A stretch of 64,000 bases of DNA from Clitoria ternatea (GCA_037962975.1 CM075673.1:161034667-161098666); one strand, 5' to 3'; positions 1-11,815 are shown, numbered from the stretch's first letter. A program made the numbers and translations. Notes: generated from the letters alone by a model not told the origin.

Positions 1-294
1 ATAATTGTAATTTGAAAACAGTGATAACAACTGTCCCAAGGATCTAAAATGAAGGAAATACAAAAGCAAAAAATCTTTTAACACAACAAAACAACTAGGA
101 ACTAGGAAGTATCAACTACTGATGTGAGTCTCAAAATAGCAAGAAAAGATGAAGAAAAGGTTTCCATCGGAGTGTTAAAGGGGCTGTTGGAGTGTTGGAG
201 ATGATAGAAGGTCTGTTGGAATACATGCCAGCCCTCATGACAATATAAACAGAATAGATTTACAGAACAAAAGCTGGTGGACCTGGCTTTTGTG

Positions 295-1010
295 TGGCCT
301 AGATTTACATGGAGAGGGGCCATGTTTAAAAATCAAAACAGAATCCTTTAAAGACTGGACAAGGCTTATTGTAATACAGCCTGGAGATCCTTATACGCTG
401 AATCTGAACTCAAAATCCTACCAAGAGTGGTATATCTAACCATCATCCTATTTGACTACAATTGTGGCCTCACCAATCTTGGAAGGTCGAGAGACCATTT
501 AGATTCTACAAAGCTTGGCTCACTGATTCATCTGTACAAAAGCCTGTGGAATCTAGCTGGAAAGAGGAGGAATCTGCTCCAATCAACTTAATTATAGACT
601 GCATTTAAATAATGGAGTATTAATACCTCTGGTTCTGTTGCCAAGAGGAAAAGAATCCTGATCAGAAGAATTGAGGGTATACAAAACAAAATAAGTTCTC
701 AACCTGGATATTACCCTTTCCTGGATAGTTTGGACAAAAGATTGCAAGCTGAATTGGACAAAACCTTGCTGCAGGGAGAACTAATTTGGCATAAAAAATC
801 AAGGAGGCAATGGATTAGTGAAGGTGCCAGGAACACAAGGTTTTACCACCAGAAAGTAATTAACAGAAGAAGGGAAAATCATATAAGTATGCTTAGAGAT
901 GGAGAAGGAAATTGGATTGATGATGAAGACAGAGTTCAGAACCACTTCTTTATTTCATTTTCAGAAGATATCGACAGTAGGAGTACGGAAACAAGAATTA
1001 ATGAATATTG
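295..1010 (+). pseudogene. L1-type LINE ORF2 fragment (endonuclease end to pre-RT region)
   Basis: Translation in shifting frames gives a typical plant LINE ORF2 stretch. The end of the endonuclease (RLDKAYCNTAWRSLY, then KILPRVV and a frame-shifted SDHHPI) is at about 350-450. The linker before the reverse transcriptase is at 730-1010 and holds GELIWHKKSRRQWISEGARN, FYHQKVINRRR and ISMLRDGEGNWI. At least two frameshifts and several stops separate the pieces, and no reverse-transcriptase core (YADD) follows. Intact plant ORF2 proteins are over 1,000 residues, so this is a small internal piece. It stops about 10 bp before a TPX2-like exon. Loss of the 3' side is odd, because LINE copies are normally 5'-truncated, so rearrangement or capture is likely. 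Confidence 0.8.
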
Positions 1011-1017
1011 AATTATG

Positions 1018-1631
1018 CAGGTGGCAGAAAAGTTGAGCTTAATAGAGCAATACAAGATGGAAAGGGAAAGACAGCAGAAGGTGCACTGTTACTATCCATA
1101 TATTCTTGATCTGATTTATCATCCTTCCTTCCTTTCACTAAATAGTAAGTACTGATTTCTTGTATGTTTCACTCCACTATAGTTAGCAGAAGAGGAAGAA
1201 ATCAGAAGGTTAAGGAGGGAGCTTGTTCCAAAAGCACAACCAATTTTATTCATCAGGCAGCATATGGGCTACCGAGCAAAGGTAAAGAAGCTCGTCAGGC
1301 AGCATGGGCTACCGAGCAGAGAACCTTACATGGTCTCCAGTCTACTGAGTCAAAAGTGTTTACAGAGAAGAACACTTTCAGAGAAATCAATACCTTAGCA
1401 GAAGAGGCAAGGAGGCGAGCAGAGATAGCAAGGTCAGTGTCTTTATTCATCTTCAAACAGGTTCTCAATTTTATTTTACCTTTACATGAATTTTCTTTGG
1501 ACCCCTTTTATTGATTTTTTTCCTTATGATGCAGGCTGAGAGAGCTTCACACTCTAAAGGGCAGGGTGGAATCATTTGCCAAGCTGAGGGGTTTGGACAT
1601 TGATACCATGAATGCACACTACACTGTCTAA
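1018..1631 (+). pseudogene. TPX2-domain (WVD2-like) gene fragment with recognisable exon borders
   Basis: An exon at 1021-1080 follows a CAG acceptor and ends at a GTGCAC donor. It encodes VAEKLSLIEQYKMERERQQK. A second exon begins at 1183 after ACTATAG and encodes LAEEEEIRRLRRELVPKAQP. Joined in phase these match the conserved core of plant TPX2-family microtubule proteins. After about 1240 the match is lost, and a near-duplicate of about 26 bp (CAGGCAGCAT...GGGCTACCGAGCA) is seen at 1255 and 1299. A third open segment ends at AG/GTCAGT (1432) and continues at 1535, closing with a TAA at 1629-1631; its basic alpha-helical peptide (RAEIARLRELHTLKGRVE) I cannot assign. Either a gene end wrecked by the adjacent LINE or fragments captured by a transposon. 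The TPX2 match is strong; gene status is weak. Confidence 0.6.
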
Positions 1632-4600
1632 GACATAATATCTATCATCATTAGTCTGTCATTTGGTTCTCTTGAGTTTCTTGTATTATGGCTTTGCCTC
1701 GTATCAGACAACAGGTTATAGTTCAACAATGTTTCTGCTGAGTTTTCTTGTACTTTTTATTCAAACCATTGGTTTATGGTTTCTGTTTTCTCTTTTTCTT
1801 TCTTCTTTTCCAAATTGTATTTGTACCTATTATGTAATATTGTTATTTACACATACCTCTCTTTGGAAAGTATTAAGTTTTTCTATTTGTAAATTTTTCT
1901 CCTTGTTGCCAGAAAATATGCATAGACCAGCTTCTAAACAAGACGTTAAAACAATCAGCAAACAAGTAGATGTCATTTTCTTGTATAGAAATGTAACATT
2001 GGTCAAAATTCTGTTTCATGACTTGAAATTGACTGAATTAGAAATTTTACAATTACCAATTAACCCAAATTTTTTCAGCTAGTGTTCAACAGATTTAACT
2101 CTTGCACAAATCCTTAGCTGATTGACTTGATAAGTATCTGAGGTGCAGTTGAGTTGTTATTAGGTGAGTTTGATCACTAGTAATGGATGAAATATGACTG
2201 TAAATTAACCTTGTTACTAGAAATTGTTCATATGAAACAATAGACACTTACAAAAGAAACTTCCTACGGATATTTTTTTGTGCATTAAGTTATAAGAACT
2301 CCACACTTCATCCTTTATAATGTGGAGTGTACTTTAGAGATAATTTTATAAATAAATCATACTACCATCAAAATTTTAAGTCCAATTTAAAATGTTAATA
2401 GTTTAAATCAGATTAAAGAATATATAACTTTAAATCTTGTTAGTAAGTTTTTTATTTTTTTAACCTTAATCTTTAAATCCATTCATTTTTACCCTTTCCC
2501 TTTCGGACCCCAACTTCGATTCCCTTCCATTGCGTCCTCATCGAACAAGCTTGTCAACCATCATCCATCGCCACCTATCTTGAGCATGTTTTCGTGAAAT
2601 ATGGGCGAACATCTTTTCGTACCGAATACTTGTAGTGCAGATTACAATTTTTGAGATGCAAGATGCTATGAAATCTGTTAATATAAAAGCATGTGGTCTG
2701 TTTAATAAGTTTAGTAGGGTATATTTGTTTGTTTAGAACCATGGCAGAATAGCATAAGCAGCTAACAATTTGGCCAACGAGAGGTAACTTAATTGCATTG
2801 GTGTGTTGAGTCTGACGGTTGAATAGCATAAGCGGGTTGTAGCCTACTTAAGTCCTATACAATATTTAGAACCATGGCAGAATCACCCGAAATCGAATTT
2901 AATAGAACACTAAACAATGAATTGAACCACGGATTTGATAGATAAATCAAAATCATCAAATAGGTATGAAAATGGTTATTTTAGGGGGATTTCTCAGGTT
3001 AAATTAAGAAACTCTTTTCTGTTTGTCACTTGAAGAATTCATTTATCGTTTTGTTCCCTCAAAGTAGAAAGTCTGAGCTTGGTACAAAAAGCAAATGTGC
3101 TTCCACATACCTGTCACATATTTCTTTTGACTTAACAATAGATTCAGAAGGTCCCTATCATTTTTGTTTTATGTTATACCATGTACAAGTGGAAAATTAA
3201 TTACTCTTGGTCGCTCTGCTCATTTTGTTTTCATCTATAACATTACATATAATTATGAAGTTTCGTATAAATCATTTTAAGTTTAAGTGCAAAACTGGTT
3301 TTGAACCAGCTTTTAGTTCATGGAATAATTGAAACTAGCTAGTTCCAAAACCAGTTTTGACACTGGTTTTAAGATTAAAAGTTGATTTTCAGCCACTGGC
3401 TTAGGACTTAAAATGTTGGTTTAAATAGGGAACAGCCAATTAAAAATTCCTATACTATATAGGCATGGATTATAAGATTCTAACTTCAACATTAGCATCA
3501 CATTGGTAAGGGGGCTTTATGCGGTATGGTGAACTGAATGCTCCGTGAATAATCTGAATCATATAGACATATTTCTGACTTTGTCATTGATCATCAATTA
3601 ATTTATATAGTTATTAAATCTTATTTTCATTGAAATATATAGAAACATGACATGATATCTACATTGAGAGTTCAGTTTTCACATGCCTACTTTTATGATT
3701 TTTCTAATATTATGTGTGTTTCATTAGTCATATATGTTTGATAAATATTATAGAATACTTGGATCTGTAAAGCACAAGCAGAAGGGTTTGTTGATGGAAA
3801 TAGGTATTTTTTTAAAACAAAAGAAATAAAACAACTAATGCATTTGTAATGGAGTTGCTTAACCTAAAGCCTTCCACACCCGAATGCATCTGTAATGGAG
3901 TTTTTAACCTAGAAATATGGTTGAAGCTACACTCCTAATTCCATATTCTCATATCCTTAATGTGCACAATATCTTCATGCAACTAGTGAGTAGTGATATC
4001 AATGTTAGTACTAATTAGCTCATAAGCCTCCAAGCAATCCATTTCACAGATTATGTGTCTATGTCCTAAATATTTCATAAATGATATTATTTTGGTAAGT
4101 TTTGTTAAGGAATTTATCGGTACGAGTCAAAATGGGCTCAAAGAAACAATGAATCATTTTCATAAACTTAGTAAACGACTATAAATACTAACATGTAAGG
4201 GGCCAAATAAATTCTATGAAACTCACAAATGCCTCAGTAATTCATTAACAGTAATGCTAGAACACTCGGAACCTCATTCCCTCCTCAAATGATGAAGGTT
4301 CAGGATCTTATTCTTCGTTCAAGCTCACTACATACTAATCAGCTTGGAAGTTATTAAAGCCTTTTTCCTTAGTAAGTGGTAAGCTCAGAAATTGACATAC
4401 TGAGCTGCTGGTTTGGTGACCTTAAGAGGTCAGTTTCAGTTAGAAGCAGGGTTATATTGACATAATTCAAAGTTTGTGAATTCCCCCTTCAGTTTCGATT
4501 ACATATTTCTTACAGATATCAACACCACCCTAAAATTTTACCTTATCTTCATTTTCAGTTTAGGTTATCTAAATTTTACTAAATACATAAACGAAATTGG

Positions 4601-4679
4601 TTGAAGTTTCAAATGTAATGTGAAATCAATACTCCAATAACACACTAGTAAACCAATACCCACATACAGTTCGTATCAG
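1632..4679. other. AT-rich stretch, no gene recognised
   Basis: No coding frame with family resemblance on either strand. The open frames at 1663-2082 and 2575-2829 are hydrophobic or cysteine-poor low-complexity translations and are not supported as genes. A short phrase, TTTAGAACCATGGCAGAAT, occurs twice (near 2733 and 2866). An inverted repeat at 3290-3359 is listed separately. Confidence 0.5.
3290..3359. repeat. Short inverted repeat
   Basis: CAAAACTGGTTTTG at 3290-3303 is repeated in inverse orientation at 3346-3359, about 42 bp apart, with another ACTGGTTTT half just beyond. It may be the core of a small foldback element; no target duplication was identified. Confidence 0.5.
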
Positions 4680-5097
4680 TTAGATAGCACTTACTTACCT
4701 GCTGAGGGAGTGACAGACGACGGAGATGAGGGACGATCGTTGGTGAGCCGCCGGAGAGAGTGGGAAACCCTGCTTCTTCAGAGAGAGAGGAAAGCCTACT
4801 TCGTGGAGGTCACCCCAGAGGCTATCTCACGAAGGGAAGAAAAGCTTTGTAAACGGTAAGGAGGATGGCAATGTTTGGCAGAGGAGGGAATGGTGAGGAA
4901 GACAGATGGTAGGGGAGGGAACTATGGAAGGGCAATGTGGGTCAAGGCAAGGCAGCGTGAGGAAGAAGGAGGGAAGGGGGGGCACAAGGGCAGAGAAAAA
5001 GGGTTAGGGCAGAGAGAATCGGAGAGGTTAGGGCAGAGAGAAAGGGTTCGCTGAAAACTGAAAGAGGGGAAGGTCGAAGACGAGTAAGATATAAGTT
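4680..5097 (-). other. Presumed first non-coding exon and promoter side of CACTA element C
   Basis: A purine-rich stretch of GGAGGG, GAGAGAGAG and GAAGG blocks lies just inside the sub-terminal repeats, as the stretch at 52200-52610 does in CACTA element A. On the minus strand it ends in a good 5' splice site (CAG/GTAAGTAAG, near 4691-4702). This fits the 5' exon of a CACTA transcript running leftwards. The rest of the gene is not found further left, so element C looks truncated or rearranged. Identification rests on position and resemblance to element A. Confidence 0.4.
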
Positions 5098-6038
5098 TTA
5101 GCGACGGCATAAAAACCGTCGCTACATACGTGACTAAATTGAACACGTGGATTACAAACACTAAGCGACGGAAGACAACGTTCATCGCTACCATCATCAA
5201 CATTAGCGACGGTGCACTCCACCGTCGCTACCATTCCTTCTTAAAAGTGAAAGAAGGGAGGGAAGACGAACAAGCTAGCGACGGTAAACTGCTTCCGTCA
5301 CTAACCCCTGAATATTAGCGACCAGGTGCGTCCACCGTCGCTATGTTCCCCTACTCAAACTATGGAGGGAAGGCCAAAAATATAGCGACGTCCAAGTAAT
5401 CCGTCACTAATCCCTGAACTTAGCGACCTCTTTTAGCGACGATGTTTGGTTACCGTCGCTATATTCCCACGTTTAAACTAAAATAAACGGAGGGAAGGTC
5501 AAATACAATAGTGACTACAAAACCATCCGTCACTAATTTCCTGACACCTAGCGACGGGTGTATCATCCGTCACTAGCATAAGAATCTAGCGACAGTGCAT
5601 ACCGTCGCTCATATTTGGCGCCAACAAAACAACTTGGAGGGAAACCCAACAAGGGATAGCGACGGCATGAGCGACGGTTAAATTTTTAATTTAGCGACGT
5701 CACAACACCACCGTCGCTACATTGATGCATTAGAGGACATAGCGACCCTACATATCCCGTCGCTATCAGTTGGCGCCATAAATATATTGGAGGGAAACCA
5801 AAAAAGTGGAGGGAAATAACTATAGCGACCGGGTCAGCGACGACGTTTAATGTTGTGACGGAGGTAGCGACGGTTCTTTACCAATTTTAGCGACGGTACA
5901 ATGTCGGTCGCGGATGTGGTCACTATATTTCATGGTCTAGGTCGCTTTCATTTTGTGGTCGCTAACGCGGTCACTAATTAGCGACGGCATGTGGCGGTCG
6001 CTAACTTGTTGTAGCTATTAGTCATTTTTCTAGTTGTG
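5098..6038. mobile_element. CACTA element C, right terminal region with AGCGAC repeats
   Basis: About 900 bp carries dozens of TAGCGACGG and CCGTCGCTA blocks in alternating orientation, the sub-terminal repeat design of CACTA elements, where TNPA-type proteins bind. The array stops at a terminus reading TTTTTCTAGTTGTG (6025-6038), the inverse of CACAACTAGAAAAA, so the end begins CACAA rather than CACTA. The next 3 bp (TGC) would be the target duplication. No matching left end was found in 1-5097, so the partner end is deleted or outside the window. Confidence 0.75.
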
Positions 6039-6089
6039 TGCTTGTTTGATTGATAACTTTTGAATCCCAGATGTGAGATAGTGGAGTTG

Positions 6090-6795
6090 TGTAGTGTTGT
6101 ATAAATTTCCGTCCATGAGTGCTTGTGCATGAGATGCATGTTGATTTTGTTGGGAATGCCGAATGCATGAGATGTAAATCTGTTATGTTAGTTCCCGACT
6201 GGGATTTTATATTAAAATGCATGAGATACATGTGGGTATTACTATGATTGCCGAGTGCATGTACTGAGAGACAGTAGGTCAATCTCCATTGTGGTCTGAT
6301 ATTAAAATGCATGAGATGCATGTTACTAACATTGTGAATACCGAGTGTATATGTGTGTGAAGTATGTCGATTCCCGTTTGTGGGTTTATATAGAAATGCA
6401 TGAGATGTATATTACTGTTAGTAAGAAAACCGAGTGCATATGGTATGAGTCTGCTATGTTGAATGCAGTTGTGTTTGTGTATGGAATTGCATGAGATGCA
6501 CTATTAAAAATGCTGAGAGCATAAAGCATGGGACGCTTGATAATTACAACCATATGCATGTGATTCACCATTGAAAATGCTGAGAGCATATAGCGTGAGA
6601 CGCTTGTTATCAAAATGGTAATCAAATGAATATGTATGAGATAAAATGATAAAGATGCCGACTGCATAAAGCGTTGGACGCTTAATGAATAAGACCATAT
6701 GTATCTGATTCGCCATTGAAAATGCTGAGAGTATATAGCGTGGAACGCTTAATATGGAAACGGCAATCAGATGAATATGTGTAAGATACAATGAA
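6090..6795. repeat. Divergent tandem repeats with GCATGAGATGCATG and AGCGTGRGACGCTT phrases
   Basis: A first set of units has the phrase AATGCATGAGATGCATG followed by ATGCCGAGTGCAT (6120-6500). A second set has TGCTGAGAGCATA(T/A)AGCGT and GACGCTT followed by ATCAGATGAATATGTG (6510-6790). Units of about 90-180 bp are strongly diverged. Several phrases are self-complementary (CATGAGATGCATG, AGCGTNNNACGCT), so the tract can fold. Open frames crossing it are shadows of the repeat. Confidence 0.6.
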
Positions 6796-7573
6796 AGACC
6801 TTGGGTTGGACTCAAGGAAAGCCTACCGAGTTGGACTCGGGGCTGCCCGTAACACTTCTGTTGTCGCTTGGAGTGACTGTGTTACATGAGAGGGCAAACG
6901 GTTTGGTACCAGTAAAACGGCCGGATCAGCTTGGAGCTGAGAAAAAGGCTTGGAGCCTATGTTGCAACATAAATATTAATAACGAATAATCAGATCCAAC
7001 TGAATAAATATGTGCACACTTATAATTGTTGTTGAGCTCAATGTGATTTGTATGTATATGTGTAAATGTTATTGAGAATAACATGATTAATATAGTCTTG
7101 AATGACTTGAGTGAATTCTGACTAGATGAATGTATGTATATTGATACTATTGCCGAGTGCAATGTGATGGTATGGTTGTGAGTATATGTTAGTGGAATTA
7201 ATATGAATTATATAGCCCTGTATGAAGTGAACAATTCCGATTGGAAGATGTTGTGTGAATATTCATATTGAATGGCAGTGTATGTTATTGTTGATTGATA
7301 TATGTTATTGCATAGTTGAGAAATGGGAGGATTAATCCGAGTCAATAACTGTCATTTAATATGTAAAATGCTCACCCCTACTGTAGCTATATTTTCAGCG
7401 TATGTAGGTCGGAATGGAGAATGACGAGTGAACATCAGCTCTGTGAAGAGTATTGTACATGTGTAGTGTATCTAATGTATGTAGATATGATAAAGCCTTG
7501 GCCGGCTCTCATGTAATCCGTCTATTCGAACGTATTTATTTATATGGATTGACTATCGGAGTTGTGAACAAGT

Positions 7574-7578
<5 letters not shown>

Positions 7579-7605
<27 letters not shown>

Positions 7606-7608
7606 ATT
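7579..7608. repeat. TA dinucleotide run
   Basis: About 14 TA units after ACATG, a plain microsatellite. Confidence 0.9.
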
Positions 7609-7659
7609 TTACACTGATATGATGTTACTAGAACCGACTGGAAAGTGATGTCGAAAGAA

Positions 7660-8440
7660 TAATGTTAAGTCAATAAGTTTCCGAGTGGAATATAGTTGGG
7701 AGAGCTGTTTCGAGTGAGGCTTTGGCGAGTGAGCCTTTTCCGAGTAATGAAGGCTTAAGACAATTCCGAGTGAGATGTACTCTAGTGGACTACTTTCGAG
7801 GGGAGGCTAGTCAATATGTTACCGAGTGAAAAACAGCTGAGTGAATCTCTTCCGATTGGGAGAAGGATTTAAATACTCCCGAATGAGAATTAACCGAGAG
7901 GATTTCTTCCGAGGGAAGAACAGTCAAATGGTTGAGTGAAACCCATCTTAGTACACCTATCCCGAGGGGATAAGGTTCAGATATTACCGAGTAGGACTTA
8001 ACCTAGTGAATTCTTCCGAGTAAAGAGACGTTAGTGAATTTCCTAGTGGAACTTGATTAAGGAGATCACTTCCGAGGTAGAGGAGGTTTAAGTGTTTCTG
8101 AGTGAGACCTAACCTAGTAAAATATTCCTGAGTGATGAATGTGTAAGACATGCCGAGTGAATTGGGTTGAAGTGCCTCCGAGTGATGTATGACTGGGGGA
8201 AAATACTTCCAGGTGATGGAAAGTTAAAGATCCCGAGTGGAATTAACCGAGGGAATCATTTCCCGAGTGTAAGTTAAAAAGCTTCCGAGCGAACCACGTT
8301 TGTGATGAGATCTTCTAAGTGAAGAGTAAGAATCTAGCTAAGTAAGAACTTCCGAGACTGGAAGGGATCGTACCCGAGTGATTGGTGGTTCCGATTCCAA
8401 GTGATGGGGATACACCGAGTGAAGGACTCGCTTCAGCAAA
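7660..8440. repeat. Degenerate short tandem repeats built on TTCCGAGTGA
   Basis: More than 20 variants of CCGAGTGA or CCGAGGGA recur at roughly 30-45 bp spacing, alternating with TTAACCTAGTGAA-like phrases. The units are too diverged to give a fixed period. The same octamer is abundant in the Athila element at 42180-43450 and, inverted as TCACTCGG, in its LTRs. Confidence 0.6.
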
Positions 8441-8683
8441 TAAGGATTCACTCCAGCGAATGAAGCTCGCTCAAGCGACTTCTGCTGCCTTTCGTTTAAC
8501 CGAAGCTGGGTCTTGCCAAGTGACTGGCATCCTGACTCGGTCTTCTCTTACTTCTGATTGGTTTTCTGCTTCCCTTGACTTCGGTCTGTTTTATTTTTAT
8601 CCCGACTGCATCGTGAACGTTTGGAAAAATTTTCCCTGTCTCTCGGATTTATTTTTATTTAAGTCGGGTTGTTTCACTCTTGG

Positions 8684-8795
8684 GTGTATCGATTACACAT
8701 AAGTGGCAATCGATTACCTCATAGCAAATCGTACACATGTTGAATTATAGTGTGATGTAATCGATTATAGTGACATTGTAATCAATTATTGAGAC
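8684..8795. repeat. ATCGATTAC palindrome cluster
   Basis: Four variants of the self-complementary phrase GTAATCGATTAC occur within about 110 bp. From memory, similar motifs occur in legume LTRs; I cannot check that here. Confidence 0.55.
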
Positions 8796-9389
8796 TCAAA
8801 ATTTATGTTTTTCCTACCCTAGCCTATTGCAACTCACTTAGTATCCATCATTTCTTCTTAGGTTGTATGTTTAATGCGAAATGACTGTTTCTACTTAGAT
8901 GCATTGTTAATAACTCATTAGTATAAATTAAATACTGATTTTGGCTAAGTTGGGTCAATTTAAGCATAACATTAAATATCAAAAACAATTCTTGAAAATT
9001 TAAATAAATTAGGATAGGATTTCATAATCTTCAATACACCTACATAATGTTGAAATTAAACATACAATTTTTGCGTAAATAATTAATATTTCTTACATAA
9101 AAAACTTATAGAAATAAATGAAATTTTAGTGAGTATTAGTCTCGAGATCTATAACAAAGTTTAGTATACAAACCAATCCACACAATTCTACATATGCAGT
9201 TAACCTTGTATAAGTCGGATTTGTTGGGCCGTATAGGACTAGGTTGCCTACGGTGCAAATTTTCATATAAAAAATCGTTATCTTTTTTCAACACTTCCTT
9301 TAGTTAATTAATTCAGAACAATCTTGAACAAAAGAAAATTTTCAAAACAATCTAAAAGGTTACGTCTCTAAGGTGTTTTTCACTAAAGT

Positions 9390-10050
9390 CAATAATGGGG
9401 TACCTAGCCCATTGGGTCTTTTTTGAGTTATCTTTGGGTTACCATCACCTTGTAAATATTTTAGTATTCTTTTTATTTATTTTGGAGTTAATGAGGTTTA
9501 GAAAATATTTTTTAATTTGGACCTTGCATGGTCATAATTTTCATTTTGGGCCTTATATAGGTATATACTTGCTTTGGCTCACTTTAGGGCCATGTATTTT
9601 TAGATTTTGGGCCTTAGGTGAAGCTTTTACAAGCCCACCCAAGCTATATTCAAATTTCCCTTGCTAGGAGGTATATATACCTCATTTCTTTGTAATTCCA
9701 TCATTCTTGAATCATAAGTGTATTTTTAGTGAGATAGAGTATGACCTCTCTTTAGAAACTTGAGCACTTAGTTTTCTCCTTCATGTTCTTATTTTAGGAT
9801 TCCTCCTTAAGGTGGTAAACCTCTTGACTTTATCTCTTCTTCCTTAAGAGTGGCGGCACCGTTGATTCTATACTAGCCTCTCCATTTGTTCTATTTCTCC
9901 TTAATTTTTAAGCTTAGATCTAGGTTTCTCTATCACATACCATTTCCATACCTAAACACTTTTAGTCAACACCATACCTATACAAATTCAGTACTTGTTC
10001 AATAAGATTTGGAGCTCTCTTACTTAGATCCAAGAGGATTCAAGAGGAAG
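9390..10050 (+). other. LTR-like segment with a TATA box
   Basis: Blocks of GGGCCT/GGGCCAT lead to GGTATATATACC near 9670, then a pyrimidine-rich, leader-like stretch with TTCTCCTT and TCCTCCTTAAG up to the CACTA end at 10051. This looks like the U3-R-U5 arrangement of a plus-strand LTR. No borders, primer site or internal coding region were found, because element E interrupts it. Family not assigned. Confidence 0.35.
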
Positions 10051-11311
10051 CACTAGTGCAAAAGTACCATTTTACATCGTAAGGTTAATCACAATTTAAC
10101 AAAAACAGATGTGAAATATCAGGGCGGTGGCATTTTTGAAAATATATGTAACATCATAAGACATTTCACATCATTTTTTTTAAAAAAACCGATGTTGAAT
10201 CCAATTTATCACATTGGTTTTTTAAAAACGATATTAGATATTTACGCGGTGACAATTTTGAAAATATGTGCAATGTTTGCTTACAAGATTAGACAAAGTT
10301 TTTTATAAAACCGATGTGGAAAATATTTAAAATATTAAAAAAACACCCAACGCAACAACAACATATAAGGTAGAAGCTAAAATTAAAAATTAAAATTGGT
10401 AGTGAGAATTAACATCGGTTTTTATAAGAAAACCGATGTGGTAACCTATTTTTCACATCGGTTTTTATACAAAACCGATGTGGTATCTTAAAAATTAAAA
10501 ATTGACACTCACATTGCAAAGGACGTCAAGATATCACTAATTCTTAACAACATTATTTTAAACATCTATTTTTTATAAAATGAAAAATTAAAACAATATA
10601 AAAAATGAAAACACTAAATAAAAAATTTTAAAAAAATTATATTTTTAACATCGGTTTTATGAAAACCGATGTGGTTTCTAGATTTAACATCGGTTTTTGA
10701 TTAAAACCGATGTGGTATCCTAGAAATTTCATTTTTTTAAAATCAAAAATTTTAAATACATATACTTTTAACATCAGTTTTTGTAATAAACCGATGTGGT
10801 ATCTTAAAAATTAAAAACCGACACTCACATTGCAAAGGATGTCAGCATATCACTTATTCTTAACATTATTTTTAACATCCATTTTTTATAAAATGAAAAA
10901 ATTAAAATGATATAAAAAATGAAAACACTAAATAAAAAATTTAAAAAATTATATTTTTAACATTGGTTTTATGAAAACTGATGTGGTTTCTAGTTTTAAC
11001 ATCGGTTTTTTTATTAAAACCGACGTGGTATCCCTGAAATTTTCATTTTTTTAAATAAAAAATTTTAAATGCATATACTTTTAACATCGGTTTTTGTAAT
11101 AAACCGGTGTGGAATGTGCAAATAAATTTTGGGCAACATTTGACGCGCTGGAAATTAGAAATACCACATCGGTTTTTTCAAAAACCAATGTGGAAAGTTG
11201 CGTCCTTTTTATTCATGAAAACAACGTCATTATTTTTGCAGTGCCTTGCGCGATAGCTGTTCGTACGCGATTACAGTGCCTTGTAGCTTGCAGTTTGCTC
11301 TCTATTTGTTT

Positions 11312-11443
11312 TGTGTTCTCAACTTGTGTTGTGCTCTCCAACATTGTGTTCTCATTTTGCATTTTGATATGCAACATTGTGCTCTCAACTTGCATTTTGT
11401 TCTCCAATATTATGCTCTCAACTTGCGTTTTACTCTCTAACAT
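11312..11443. repeat. 33-bp tandem repeat, four units, inside element E
   Basis: Units at 11312-11344, 11345-11377, 11378-11410 and 11411-11443 share TGTGYTCTCAACTTG and YTCYAAYAT. Because 33 is a multiple of three, open frames through it encode an 11-residue repeat (LSTCILFSNIM type). I see no start or flanking domain that makes this a gene. Confidence 0.85.
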
Positions 11444-11690
11444 TGTGCAATGATAGTTTCTTAAGCTCTCCATGTCTCCATTATTCATTGTTCTCTCCAT
11501 TATTGCATCGTGCCTTCATCATTCGTTATTCTCCAACTCGTATGCAACCTTCTCCAACTCCATCTTCTTTAACTCCACATCTTAAACATTGTAAGCTTCT
11601 TCAACAACCTATCTTCTTTATGTGTTGGATATGACTTTTGTTTTGTGTTGAAAATGAGTTTTTGGCTTAACTATATGTATGTGTGTATGG

Positions 11691-11815
11691 TAGAAGTGGA
11701 CCATCAATTTTTGCCTTTAACATGTTTGTTAAAATACCTAAGAGAACTTATGGTTAAGGTAGACCACTAATATTTCCCTTGAACATGTTTGTTAAAATGC
11801 CTAAGAGAACTTTAA
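11691..11815. repeat. About 63-bp tandem duplication inside element E
   Basis: Two units share ACATGTTTGTTAAAAT, then CCTAAGAGAACTT, preceded by GTGGACCATCAAT or GTAGACCACTAAT. Non-coding. Confidence 0.75.

Larger units (their letters stand above)
6039..9389. other. LTR-like repetitive DNA of unassigned family
   Basis: No protein-coding match. The stretch holds four repeat tracts listed separately: divergent tandem units (6090-6790), a TA run, a CCGAGTGA-rich tract, and GATTAC palindromes. It also has a CTCGCTCAAGCGAC motif near 8467 like those in the Athila LTRs further right. Such a mix is typical of long LTRs of legume Ty3/gypsy elements, but I could not define TG...CA borders, a primer site or a polypurine tract. 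Confidence 0.35.

Noticed and set aside
1663..2082. 139-residue open frame with hydrophobic runs that resembles a membrane protein
   Set aside because: T-rich DNA gives Phe/Leu/Ser runs by composition; no family resemblance, and it lies just after a gene-fragment stop.
5098..6038. Regularly spaced short repeats that could suggest a CRISPR-like array
   Set aside because: Repeats alternate in orientation, vary in spacing and end at a CACTA-type terminus; plant nuclear context. They are sub-terminal transposon repeats.
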